A stretch of 34,218 nucleotides of DNA. It comes from Exilispira sp. (GTDB lineage: Bacteria > Spirochaetota > JAAYUW01). Below, piece by piece: positions 25,498 to 34,067 of the stretch. Numbering within the stretch: the first letter of the stretch is position 1; each line of letters opens with the position of its first letter. The notes under the pieces are model-generated. The model worked only from the letters and a program-made list of their open reading frames with translations. It had not been told where the DNA came from and made no database searches. A program made the translations under genes and the position numbers. Location of the stretch: positions 1-34,218 of the forward strand of contig JAAYUW010000044.1 of assembly GCA_012517545.1 (NCBI GenBank). Reading direction: 5' to 3'.

Positions 25498-26220
25498 ATG
25501 GGAAGAAAAAAGGAAAAGGTTGCTAAAGCTCCATCGTGGATTACTACGATGTCAGATTTAAATAATTTATTGCTATGTTTTTTTATTTTACTTTATGTAT
25601 TAGCTGATGTTGAAGTGGAAAATATCCCAAGATTTTTTCCTTCACCTTTCAAAGGAGGCATGGGGCCTATGACTGGTGGGATGTCTTTTGAACCCGGGCA
25701 ACTTGCAGAGATGGGTTCAAGAATAGAATCTTTACCTTCAAATGAAAGGGGGCAAAGCCTGGCTAGGGCTGTCGAGAAGGCGGTATCTTTGTTCCAGCCT
25801 GAGATACTGGCCAAGAAAGTTAAGGTTCAACTTGAAGAAAGAGGGCTGGTTATAACATTAGGTTCAGATTTTTATTTTAAACCTGGATCGGCAGAATTAA
25901 ATCAGGATGGTATTGAAGTTCTGCAGAGGATTTATAAAGCTTTCGAATTACTTCCCAATAAAATAAGGATAGAAGGACATACAGACAATACAACTATACC
26001 ATTTGGTAGTGAATTATCCAAACTATATCCAACCAACTGGGATCTATCAGCTAAAAGAGCTATTAATGTTCTTTTGTATTTAGAGTTTTTAGGCATTTCG
26101 AGCAATAGGATGTCTGCTGTTGCATTTGGAGATACAAGACCAATTGAAACCAATGAGACTCCTGAAGGAAGAGCTTATAATAGAAGAGTTGAGATTGTTA
26201 TTTTACGGCAGGAGGATTGA
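25498..26220 (+). CDS. motB: Flagellar motor stator protein MotB
   Basis: MotB anchors the stator to peptidoglycan. ATG 25498 (MGRKKEKV) behind AGGAAG is preferred to an in-frame TTG at 25483. The 240-residue product has a single span (about 21-39) starting with the proton-binding Asp20 in TTMSDLNNLLLCFFILLYVL. A periplasmic linker rich in Pro/Gly/Met (about 45-75) follows. The OmpA-like peptidoglycan-binding domain has RIEGHTDNTTIP, NWDLSAKRAINVL, VAFGDTRPI and AYNRRVEIVI. All key regions are present, so it should be functional. It ends with TGA. Confidence 0.96.
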   Translation: MGRKKEKVAKAPSWITTMSDLNNLLLCFFILLYVLADVEVENIPRFFPSPFKGGMGPMTGGMSFEPGQLAEMGSRIESLPSNERGQSLARAVEKAVSLFQPEILAKKVKVQLEERGLVITLGSDFYFKPGSAELNQDGIEVLQRIYKAFELLPNKIRIEGHTDNTTIPFGSELSKLYPTNWDLSAKRAINVLLYLEFLGISSNRMSAVAFGDTRPIETNETPEGRAYNRRVEIVILRQED

Positions 26221-26382
26221 TTAATTTTGCTTTGTTAATAATTTTTCTTTCCTTGACAATATTTTCTTAAAAGTTAGAAATAAGTATATTTATTTTTTTA
26301 CTTTAAAATTTGAAATTTATATTTTCAGTAATAAAATTATTTTAAACTTTAAAATATGAGATTATTGATTTTGGAGGCTATA

Positions 26383-26970
26383 GTGGCGGAAGATAAAAAT
26401 AAAGATAAGCTGGACGATTTAGATTTTCAAGATGACAATGAACTTGTTGATAATGAACCTGAGGAAAAAGAAGAAGAAAAGAAAACTGAAAAAAAAGGAT
26501 TTAAAGGTCTTTCTTCTGGTGTCGTCAGGATTCTTTTATATGCTATCGGGGTAATTATTTTACTGGCTATTACTGTAACAGTAGCATATCTTGTTGCCAC
26601 AAAAACTGCTGATAAACCTGATAAAATAAGTGTAGAAGAAACATACAAAAACGTTACACCACCTTATGATACTCTTAAGCTGGCTGACTTTACAATAAAT
26701 ACAGCTGATATAGATGAACCTCATGTTATGCGAGTTACTATAGCTTTAGCTTATACTCAGAAAGATGCCGCTGTAAGTGCCGAACTTGCTCAAAGAGAAG
26801 CTCAGATAAGAGATATTATAAATAGGATTTTAAGTTCAAAACGAAAAGATGAGATTGAATCTATTGATGGGAAAGAGAATCTTAAAAATGAGATTAAAAA
26901 TGCAATAAATAACATTCTGGTAAATGGAAAAATCAAGGATGTTTACTTTATAGATTTTTTTATTTCTTGA
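26383..26970 (+). CDS. fliL: Flagellar basal body-associated protein FliL
   Basis: FliL surrounds or supports the stator. The likely start is GTG 26383 behind GGAGG (26373-26377); an in-frame ATG at 26356 lies upstream of that site. The resulting 195 residues contain a very acidic cytoplasmic N-terminus (about 1-35), one membrane span (about 50-73, VVRILLYAIGVIILLAITVT) and the periplasmic FliL domain. That domain shows LADFTINTADIDEPHVMRVT, a REAQIRDIINRILSSKRKDE block and the terminal VYFIDFFIS. The gap after motB is about 160 bases. Confidence 0.93.
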   Translation: MAEDKNKDKLDDLDFQDDNELVDNEPEEKEEEKKTEKKGFKGLSSGVVRILLYAIGVIILLAITVTVAYLVATKTADKPDKISVEETYKNVTPPYDTLKLADFTINTADIDEPHVMRVTIALAYTQKDAAVSAELAQREAQIRDIINRILSSKRKDEIESIDGKENLKNEIKNAINNILVNGKIKDVYFIDFFIS

Positions 26971-27489
26971 TTCTATTTACCTGTATAATGATAAAAACAC
27001 TGTATTTCGTTGCATAATTTGTTGAAAATTAAGGTTCCTCCAGCAAATTAGCACTTTTTGATATTCGCTTCTTTTTTAGGTCAGGTCATAAGATAAAAGT
27101 AAAAGACAAAAAAAATATAGGCTCTTCACATTTTTCTTTGTATGGAAAAGCCATACAAACTGGTGAACAGCGCAATTAAAAATCTATTTGTTCATTATTG
27201 TTATAAAGATTTATACATTTCTTTTTTTTAAAATATGCATGCAATTGCCTGATGAACGAGTATTTGTATACTATGCTTTACATTTATTTCTTCATATTAA
27301 AAAGTACGCATTAACAGGAAGTACCAAAAATAATTGACAATTAATTTAAAAGATTATACTATTCGTCTATAAGTTGTTTTTAATTTTTGTATTTTTTTAT
27401 TTTATAATGCAAAGAGAGATGTCTGATTTATAAGGATAATACTTAATTAGCACATTTATATAAATAGAATAAGTTCTTTGGGAGTAAAG
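26971..27489. other. Gene-free spacer between fliL and fliM with repeat copy 3
   Basis: About 519 bases without a credible gene. It contains the full dispersed hairpin repeat at 27117-27172 and a second matching block near 27298-27315. No clear terminator or promoter is visible, although a break in the operon here is possible. Confidence 0.6.
27117..27172 (+). repeat. Dispersed hairpin repeat, copy 3
   Basis: 27117-27139 is identical to 12046-12068. TTTGTATGG (27137-27145) and CCATACAAA (27151-27159) form a 9-bp hairpin with an AAAAG loop. The same hairpin and CTCTTC arm occur at 2251-2302 on the opposite strand. A further block at about 27298-27315 (TTAAAAAGTACGCATTAA) matches 2303-2320 at 17 of 18 bases. 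Confidence 0.65.
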
Positions 27490-28515
27490 ATGACCGAAGT
27501 TCTTTCCCAGGATGAGATAGATCAGCTTTTGTCGGCTATCAATGCTGGGGAAACCACCATTGATGATGTGACCAAGACAACTACACAGAAAAAAATCAGA
27601 ATCTATGATTTTAAGAGACCTTCCAAATTCTCAAAAGATCAACAGCGTGCCATACGAATGATTTATGATGCATTTGCAAGATTATCGCAAACTACTCTTT
27701 CAGCATTGTTAAGAGCCCCTGTTCAATTTCATGTCGCATCTGTCGACGAGTTAACTTTTGAGGAATTCACAAGATCTATCCCTTCTCCTACCACAATGGC
27801 TATAATAAATATGGACCCTTTGAAAGGATCAGCAATATTTGAAATAGACCCCTCAATAACATTTGCAATTATAGATAGGATCTTTGGAGGTAAAGGAAAG
27901 ACATTAACAAAGATTACAAGAGAACTAACAGATATTGAACAGGCTGTTATGGAAAATATTATAGTAAAACTTTTAACAAATCTTAGAGAAGCATGGGCAA
28001 ACTATGTGGATTTACGACCAAGACTTGGAACTATTGAGGTAAATCCCCAATTCGCTACTATAATAGCTCCCACCCAGATGACTACTCTTGTTACACTTGA
28101 AACAAAGATCGGTGAGAATGAAGGGATGAGCAACTTCTGTATCCCGGCTTTAACGCTTGATCCTATAATCGCTAAACTTACTCCTACATATTGGTTTTCA
28201 TCTTTTAGAAAAGGTAAAGGTTCTGAGTATTCAAATTATCTTAAAAAGAAAATAGAGGATATTCCACTTACATTGAAAGCAGAGTTAGCTTCTACGATGA
28301 TTCGTTTTGGTGATATTTTAGACTTACAAAATAATGATATAATAGCTTTTCATAATGTAAAAGTAACCGATGATATATGTATAAAAGTCGGACGACATGT
28401 CAAATTTTATGGTAGACCTGGAATTCACGATGGAAAGATGTCTGTGCAGATTACAAAAGTCGTGGAGTCTCCGGCTATTGAAGATATTATTACTGAGGAG
28501 GAAGATAATGGGTGA
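27490..28515 (+). CDS. fliM: Flagellar motor switch protein FliM
   Basis: FliM is the C-ring switch subunit that binds phosphorylated CheY. ATG 27490 follows GGGAG; an in-frame TTG at 27478 overlaps that site. The 341-residue protein has the N-terminal CheY-P-binding motif LSQDEIDQLLSAI (residues 5-17). The FliM family block (KRPSKFSKDQQRAIRMIYDA, about 42-61), the CheC-like middle domain with FEIDPSITFAIIDRIFGGKG and the C-terminal SpoA domain are all present. Its last 8 bases overlap the start of fliY, so the two are translationally coupled. Confidence 0.96.
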   Translation: MTEVLSQDEIDQLLSAINAGETTIDDVTKTTTQKKIRIYDFKRPSKFSKDQQRAIRMIYDAFARLSQTTLSALLRAPVQFHVASVDELTFEEFTRSIPSPTTMAIINMDPLKGSAIFEIDPSITFAIIDRIFGGKGKTLTKITRELTDIEQAVMENIIVKLLTNLREAWANYVDLRPRLGTIEVNPQFATIIAPTQMTTLVTLETKIGENEGMSNFCIPALTLDPIIAKLTPTYWFSSFRKGKGSEYSNYLKKKIEDIPLTLKAELASTMIRFGDILDLQNNDIIAFHNVKVTDDICIKVGRHVKFYGRPGIHDGKMSVQITKVVESPAIEDIITEEEDNG

Positions 28516-29560
28516 TGGAGCTCTCTCTCAGAGTGAAATAGATGCTCTTTTGCAAGGTACAGATAGCTTTCTGGATGTTAATTCTTCTTCACCTTCACAG
28601 GGAGCATTGAGTGATATTGATTTAAACGCATTTCGAGATGTACTTATTCCTTTGATTGATATTCAAAGTTCTACTTTAAAAAACTTTACAAATAGAGAAA
28701 TACAGATATTAAATCCTAAAGTTGAGCTAGTTTCAAAAGAAGCGCTTGCTACTTTGCTTCCTATGCCTATTTTAGAGATTAGTTTACCTTTTGAAGATGA
28801 GCTGGTTGGTTTTAATGCATATTTTTATAAATCTTCGGACGCAATTCAGCTTGGTTCACTCATGATGGGTCAGGAAAGTAAAGAACTAACTGATATGCTT
28901 ATTTCAGCCGTTGCAGAGGCCACTTCACAGATAATAGGTTCTGCTATAACTTATTTTTCAAATACATACAAGATTCATATAAGTACAGGCTCTCCGGCTC
29001 AATTTGAGGTAAATTCATTTTCTAATCTTACTTTACCTTCGGACGAAAGTGTTGTCCTTGTGACCTATATACTAAAAATAGATAAAAGTACTACAAATCT
29101 GTATCAAATACTATCTCCTTCTATTGTTCAGGTTTTATCCAGTTTAAAGCAGGGGACAAAACCTCAAGTAAAGGCAGCTTCTTCGTCTGGTTCTGTTGAA
29201 CCCCGAGCTTTTGATATGGGTGAAAGTCGAACCAGAACAGCTAAATCTTATCAGCCTGCTGCATTTTCAAAATTGGAACCAGTACTTTCTGAAGAAGAAT
29301 CTAGAAATATTAATCTTTTGCTTGATGTTGAGATGGAAGTTACTGTTGAACTTGGGAAGACTCAAAAAACAATAAAAGATATACTTTCTATGGGTGAGGG
29401 AACAATAATAACATTGAATAGATTGGCTGGAGAGACTCTTGATGTCCTTGTTAACGGAAAGCCGATAGCTAAAGGTGAAGCTATAGTTATTGAAGAATAT
29501 TTTGGAGTTCGAATTACAGAGATTCTCAGTAAAGAGGCCAGAATTTCTACTCTCAAGTAA
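28508..29560 (+). CDS. fliY: Flagellar motor switch protein FliY (FliN-type with CheC-like domain)
   Basis: The ATG at 28508 overlaps the end of fliM; the frame is open further upstream but inside fliM. The 350-residue product is far longer than FliN (about 130). It has an N-terminal LSQSEIDALLQG motif (residues 6-17, CheY-P-binding-like), a CheC-like domain (about 40-195) and a C-terminal FliN/SpoA domain (about 275-345) with LDVEMEVTVELGKTQKTIKD. In active CheC/FliY phosphatases the signature is [D/S]xxxExxN-x22-P. Here Ser133, Glu137 and Pro163 are in register, but the catalytic Asn is Ser140. CheY-P hydrolysis is therefore doubtful, while the structural C-ring role is intact. Confidence 0.92.
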   Translation: MGDGALSQSEIDALLQGTDSFLDVNSSSPSQGALSDIDLNAFRDVLIPLIDIQSSTLKNFTNREIQILNPKVELVSKEALATLLPMPILEISLPFEDELVGFNAYFYKSSDAIQLGSLMMGQESKELTDMLISAVAEATSQIIGSAITYFSNTYKIHISTGSPAQFEVNSFSNLTLPSDESVVLVTYILKIDKSTTNLYQILSPSIVQVLSSLKQGTKPQVKAASSSGSVEPRAFDMGESRTRTAKSYQPAAFSKLEPVLSEEESRNINLLLDVEMEVTVELGKTQKTIKDILSMGEGTIITLNRLAGETLDVLVNGKPIAKGEAIVIEEYFGVRITEILSKEARISTLK

Positions 29561-29685
29561 TTTTTCATAAATTTTAATTAGATCATAATTCTCAATTCAT
29601 TTATCAACCCAATTTTCCTGATTCTTGATTATTATTTTATTTGCGTTATTATTTAACTGGAGTTTTCTTTTATAAAGAGTTTTTT

Positions 29686-30306
29686 ATGCAAAAAAAAATG
29701 TTTTTTTTGTCAATATTTATTATTATCATGATTTTTTCTTTTACTTCAAATATATTATCTCAAAATACTGACACATCCAGCACATCAACTGCACCATCAG
29801 AGGAAGAATCTATCACAAAGCAGATAAACGAGAATTTAAAAGGAACTGGTTCTACAGATGATAGAAAAAATCAAGAAAAAACTTCTTTTTTTTCAATTTT
29901 CTTAAGAACTGCTATTATTCTTCTTGTTTTAATTGGTATTTATCTTTTCTTTAAATACAAATATTCAAAAAAAAGTGATAAGAAATTACCTGATAAGATT
30001 TTTAATATTCTTTTTCTGCAACCAGTTGCAAAAAATATTTCAATTGGAATATTGGAATTTTTTGAAAATTATTATATAATTTCAATAGGAACTGATATCA
30101 ATATACTGGAAAAAGTTGATAATCAAGAGCTTATAGATTTAATAAAACTTGAAAGCAGTAAAAAGTCGGAAAAAAAAAGTTTTTTAGAATTTCTTGGTTT
30201 AAGTTCAAGTTCAAATATTGATGATAAAAAATCAGTTACTCAATCATTCAATAACTTAAAACAAAAGATTGGCAGGATAAAAAAAGGGAATCAGCAAGAT
30301 GAGTGA
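29686..30306 (+). CDS. fliO: Flagellar biosynthesis protein FliO (FliZ-like)
   Basis: FliO helps assemble the FliP core of the export gate. ATG 29686 is preceded by AAAGAG; an in-frame TTG at 29641 is unlikely. The 206-residue product starts with a hydrophobic signal (MQKKMFFLSIFIIIMIFSF), then a Ser/Thr-rich stretch and a membrane span near 65-87 (FFSIFLRTAIILLVLIGIYL). The cytoplasmic FliO-like segment (ILFLQPVAKNISIGILEFFE, YYIISIGTDINILEKVDNQE) follows, and the C-terminus is Lys-rich. Sequence conservation is low in this family, so position after fliY carries weight. Its last 8 bases overlap the next start. fliP does not follow. Confidence 0.8.
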   Translation: MQKKMFFLSIFIIIMIFSFTSNILSQNTDTSSTSTAPSEEESITKQINENLKGTGSTDDRKNQEKTSFFSIFLRTAIILLVLIGIYLFFKYKYSKKSDKKLPDKIFNILFLQPVAKNISIGILEFFENYYIISIGTDINILEKVDNQELIDLIKLESSKKSEKKSFLEFLGLSSSSNIDDKKSVTQSFNNLKQKIGRIKKGNQQDE

Positions 30307-31534
30307 TAATACTAAGTTTGGTATTTCTCGATACAATGCGAATTCTGTAATAATGATAAGTGGAGATACAAATAATAAAGCCTTTTACATAATCCAGGAA
30401 GGCGCAGTTAAACTTACAAGTCCTATCTCAAAAATAATTGATGATATAGATGTAGATTTACAAAAAGGAGATTTTTTTGGAGTTGAATCATGTATGGCCA
30501 ATCTTCCACGTATAGATGGAGCAGTCACAACAAAACCATCTCTGTTGATAACCATCTTAAGAGAACAATTCTCAAATCTTATAAAGAGATCTCCGACAAT
30601 ACCTATAAAGATAATAAAATCATTCTCTGAAAAACTTCGTAAGTATGATCACTATATAGCATCACTTTCTTTAAAAGCTAACAATAGTAGTAATATCGAT
30701 GAAGAAGAATTACTTTTATCAAATGCACGATTTTATGAGCAACATTCAAAATTTGCATTTGCTTATAAAATTTATCTTACTTATTTAAAGCTATTTCCAC
30801 AGAGCAAACATTTCAATGAAGTTAAGCAGCTTGCTGTAAATTTAAAACCATATTGTGAAGATGCTGTACTTGATATTCAGCTCAATGGTTTAACAGCAAA
30901 TGTGCCTAAAGATTTTCTCTTATTTTCAGAGGGAGAACCGGGAGATCGTCTCTTTATTATTCAAAAAGGCAAAGTGAATATTACAAAAATAATGGATAAT
31001 AAGGAAATCCTGATTGCAGTTCTTAAAGAAGGTGATATTTTTGGTGAAATGGCGCTTTTGGAGAATAAACCACGAACTGCCAATGCAATCACTGCTGAAG
31101 ATTGTACCTTCCTTATTGTTGAAAGAAAAAACTTTGATGCTATGGTTGCTACACAACCAAGTTTAACTACCAAGCTCATAACTTTACTTTCTGAAAGAAC
31201 CTGGGTAGCCTATCGTCAATTGGAAAATTTATTACTACAGGAACCACTGGCTAGAATATGGGATACTCTATTAATTCAATTGCAAAAAAATAGAATAATA
31301 CCTGTGGAAAATGGCAGTTTTATTTTTCCATTTTCTTTTACTGGTCTTGTCAAAATGGTTGGATTACCTGAACATGAATCAGCTAAATATAAAGCAGAGT
31401 TTATTAAGACAAAAAAGTTTGAAGAACTAGAAGATAAGATTGTCTGTCGAAACACTATCCTTATTCAAAATCAGGTTGAATTTTATCAAAAAATGCTTTT
31501 AAGAAAAGAAAAAATTTTAAATCAGAAAGAATGA
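30299..31534 (+). CDS. Tandem cyclic-nucleotide-binding domain protein, Crp-like
   Basis: This 411-residue protein has two cyclic-nucleotide-binding domains. Domain 1 (about residues 10-120) is degenerate: its phosphate-binding cassette reads FFGVESCMANLPRIDGA. Domain 2 (about 200-315) has a canonical cassette FGEMALLENKPRTANA (residues 248-263, with Glu250 and Arg259 that grip the cyclic phosphate and ribose), so it should bind cAMP or cGMP. The C-terminus (about 340-395) resembles a Crp winged helix (TGLVKMVGLPEHESAKYKAE). I recall similar two-domain proteins in treponemes, but their role is unclear. The ATG lies inside the end of fliO (30299-30306), which couples its translation to the flagellar operon. 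DNA binding is possible but not certain. Confidence 0.85.
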   Translation: MSDNTKFGISRYNANSVIMISGDTNNKAFYIIQEGAVKLTSPISKIIDDIDVDLQKGDFFGVESCMANLPRIDGAVTTKPSLLITILREQFSNLIKRSPTIPIKIIKSFSEKLRKYDHYIASLSLKANNSSNIDEEELLLSNARFYEQHSKFAFAYKIYLTYLKLFPQSKHFNEVKQLAVNLKPYCEDAVLDIQLNGLTANVPKDFLLFSEGEPGDRLFIIQKGKVNITKIMDNKEILIAVLKEGDIFGEMALLENKPRTANAITAEDCTFLIVERKNFDAMVATQPSLTTKLITLLSERTWVAYRQLENLLLQEPLARIWDTLLIQLQKNRIIPVENGSFIFPFSFTGLVKMVGLPEHESAKYKAEFIKTKKFEELEDKIVCRNTILIQNQVEFYQKMLLRKEKILNQKE

Positions 31535-31550
31535 TTATTAAGGAGTTTTA

Positions 31551-34067
31551 GTGTCTTCTGTTATAGATCCGAGAAAGATACAAAAAGATTTACCGATACC
31601 TAAAGGTGCTGTTCTTTATGACTTTGATGATCAATATAACAAATTAAACATGCTTGAATCTGGCAGCGTACAATTTATAGCAAAAATAAATGATTCTGGA
31701 AATGAAAGATTATTAGGTGAAATAAAGACCAAGAGATTTATCCTTCCTCATCTCTTATTTGGTGAAAATAATAATCCTCTTAAAATTATTTCTTCTATGG
31801 ACTGTATCATTAATTCATATCCATTCTATCAAAATACATTAAGTTTTTTTTCTCAAAATCCTCTCATTGCCAGATCAATTTTTGTTTCACTTATTGCTGA
31901 TTTCAATGAAATATATTCAAAAATAAAATCCTTTTATGAGTTTTCTTTTAAAGTTGAAAAACTTTATGATAATCTTATTCTTGCAATTGCATTGGGAAAA
32001 CTAAATAAGAATCTTATAGTATTTTCAGATGATTCGTTCAACCTTTTTCAAATATCAAAAAATTATGAAGAAAAATTCAAAAGTCAAAATGGCTTTTTCC
32101 CTGGTGTTGATAATCCCAATTTTCTAGGGAATGATAACAGCAGATTCATACAAAAAAAATATGAATTTAGTATGGAAAGATTATCCTGTAATCAAGATAT
32201 TTTAAATATTGCATTTTCTTTTAGAAAAACTCCTCTGGAGGTTATGGATAGTATATATAAAAACACTTATGAATTACCTTTTTATATATGCAAAACCTTC
32301 AGCAAAGAGTTAGATTCTTTAATAGCTTCATTTATTGAGATAATAGTACGTACTGAATCTTATCTTATAAGGATTTTTTCACATCCATCTAATCTTTCCT
32401 ATGTATTATTAAAAGGGATTAATGATAAGCTTGGTAAAGAAAAATGTCTTGCTATTTTTTCAACAGTATATGCATCATATCAAAATTTTGCAGAATTTTA
32501 TAAAAATTTCTTTCAACTAATTTCTTTGCCTTTTAATCTTAATTTCAAAAATGATTTATTATATCTTATTGAAACAACTAAAAAAAGTACCCTGGAATCT
32601 GTTGCTCAACCTGAAAAAAAAGGCAAAGAAGCTGTTTCATCTATTATTTCAGATATACTTTCGAAAAATGAAAACTCAAGTTTTTCAATTGATTCGATAA
32701 TAATAGGAGAAAAGAAGTCTTCTCAGCTGACAACATCATCCAAATTCTTTTCAGAGATTTGCAGTTTTGCAAATTTTCCAGCTGATGAGACAAAAATATT
32801 TTCAAAAGCACTTGATACTTTTATTAAACAGCAAGATAAAACTGCAGATAATGAAATAAATAGAAAAGTACAAAAAGCGATACGAACTCTTTACTTTAAA
32901 TTATACGAAAAGACTTTTATTAAATCTTTAAATACAAAGCAGTACCCAAAGGCTGTAGATTATTTTTTAAAATTTGGAATAATAGATGAAAGGTTGCTTA
33001 CACAGGAAGATTTGAACGTAATTATTAATTTTTCAGATAATTCTTATAGTGATTATGAGATCTACTATCCTTACGATTGGTTTTCACTTATATATAATGA
33101 GAAAATTGAGCCTTCGATAAGTGATCTCGGACAAAGTTTTGCTGAAATAGAAAGAGAAGAAGCTAAAAGATATAAAAAAGTTAAAGAAGAAGAAATCCCT
33201 ATTAATCTAAAAAAGCTTAAATTTGAAATAGAAAACTTTTATCAAACTACATATAGAGTGTTAACTTCATCTCCTCTTACAGCCCTACCTATTTTTTTCT
33301 CAGAAAATGTAAGAGGAAAATTAAGTGATCTAATAATTACAAGAGAAAAAATAGCAAATGAGTTAGATTGGCTTAGATCTATAGACTACTCTCTTTTTTG
33401 GAGAGAGTCTATATATAGGCAGGAAGATATTTTTGATATATACAAAAAGGAAGTACTTCCATATATCATAATAATACCAGGTATTGGTGATAGAATTTTC
33501 ATGTGGCAGGATTCTGGGACCAATAAGTACATGCCTGCTCGATTTGTTTTCCCTTCTGTTTTTACAGGTTCAGATCTTCGTAAATCAGTGGCTTTGGCTT
33601 GTGCTGCTTATAGGTGGGAAAATAATAAAACAATGAAAGGTCCTGCTTGGGCTGATGCGACAGCAGGTGGTATAACAGGAGCATATGTTGATTACCTTCA
33701 AACATATCAAAAAAGTACAGAGCTATCTATTGAAGCAAAAAAAACGATAAAGGAACAACTCAGCAAGTTTCGAAGTGATAGAGAAAAGTTTGCGAATGAT
33801 TATATCCAGTGGATATTTTACGAATCAGAAGGTATTTTAAAACTAAACTCTCTTTTAAGAAGAATATTTATATTTGAAATTCCTTTTAAGAAAGAAGTTT
33901 TGCTTCAATTACAACGGCTACCAGCATTTGAAAAACTTGTTACAACATTTATAAATAGAAGAAAGATGGAAATAAGATCAAATATAAATAGATATAGAAA
34001 ATTTGAAGATCAAGAAAAAAATCTTCCAGATGAAATTCAAAAATTTATGGATTTTTTAAAAAATTAA
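31551..34067 (+). CDS. Large protein of unknown family with degenerate N-terminal cyclic-nucleotide-binding-like domain
   Basis: I do not recognise this 838-residue protein as a whole. A GTG start at 31551 follows AAGGAG with 16 bases after the preceding gene. Residues 1-110 have the beta-roll pattern of a cyclic-nucleotide-binding domain (IPKGAVLYDFDD, MLESGSVQFIAKINDSGNE, GEIKTKRFILPHLLFGE) but lack the FGE...PRxA cassette, so nucleotide binding is unlikely. The middle is helical with Ser/Lys-rich linkers (about 360-410). The most distinctive segment is near 630-690: YIIIIPGIGDRIFMWQDSG, then MPARFVFPSVFTGSDLRKSV and LACAAYRWENN. The C-terminal 120 residues are helical and basic. No signal peptide, clear membrane span, zinc site or nucleotidase motif is visible. 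The pairing with the tandem-domain protein suggests a shared complex or signalling step. Confidence 0.8.
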   Translation: MSSVIDPRKIQKDLPIPKGAVLYDFDDQYNKLNMLESGSVQFIAKINDSGNERLLGEIKTKRFILPHLLFGENNNPLKIISSMDCIINSYPFYQNTLSFFSQNPLIARSIFVSLIADFNEIYSKIKSFYEFSFKVEKLYDNLILAIALGKLNKNLIVFSDDSFNLFQISKNYEEKFKSQNGFFPGVDNPNFLGNDNSRFIQKKYEFSMERLSCNQDILNIAFSFRKTPLEVMDSIYKNTYELPFYICKTFSKELDSLIASFIEIIVRTESYLIRIFSHPSNLSYVLLKGINDKLGKEKCLAIFSTVYASYQNFAEFYKNFFQLISLPFNLNFKNDLLYLIETTKKSTLESVAQPEKKGKEAVSSIISDILSKNENSSFSIDSIIIGEKKSSQLTTSSKFFSEICSFANFPADETKIFSKALDTFIKQQDKTADNEINRKVQKAIRTLYFKLYEKTFIKSLNTKQYPKAVDYFLKFGIIDERLLTQEDLNVIINFSDNSYSDYEIYYPYDWFSLIYNEKIEPSISDLGQSFAEIEREEAKRYKKVKEEEIPINLKKLKFEIENFYQTTYRVLTSSPLTALPIFFSENVRGKLSDLIITREKIANELDWLRSIDYSLFWRESIYRQEDIFDIYKKEVLPYIIIIPGIGDRIFMWQDSGTNKYMPARFVFPSVFTGSDLRKSVALACAAYRWENNKTMKGPAWADATAGGITGAYVDYLQTYQKSTELSIEAKKTIKEQLSKFRSDREKFANDYIQWIFYESEGILKLNSLLRRIFIFEIPFKKEVLLQLQRLPAFEKLVTTFINRRKMEIRSNINRYRKFEDQEKNLPDEIQKFMDFLKN

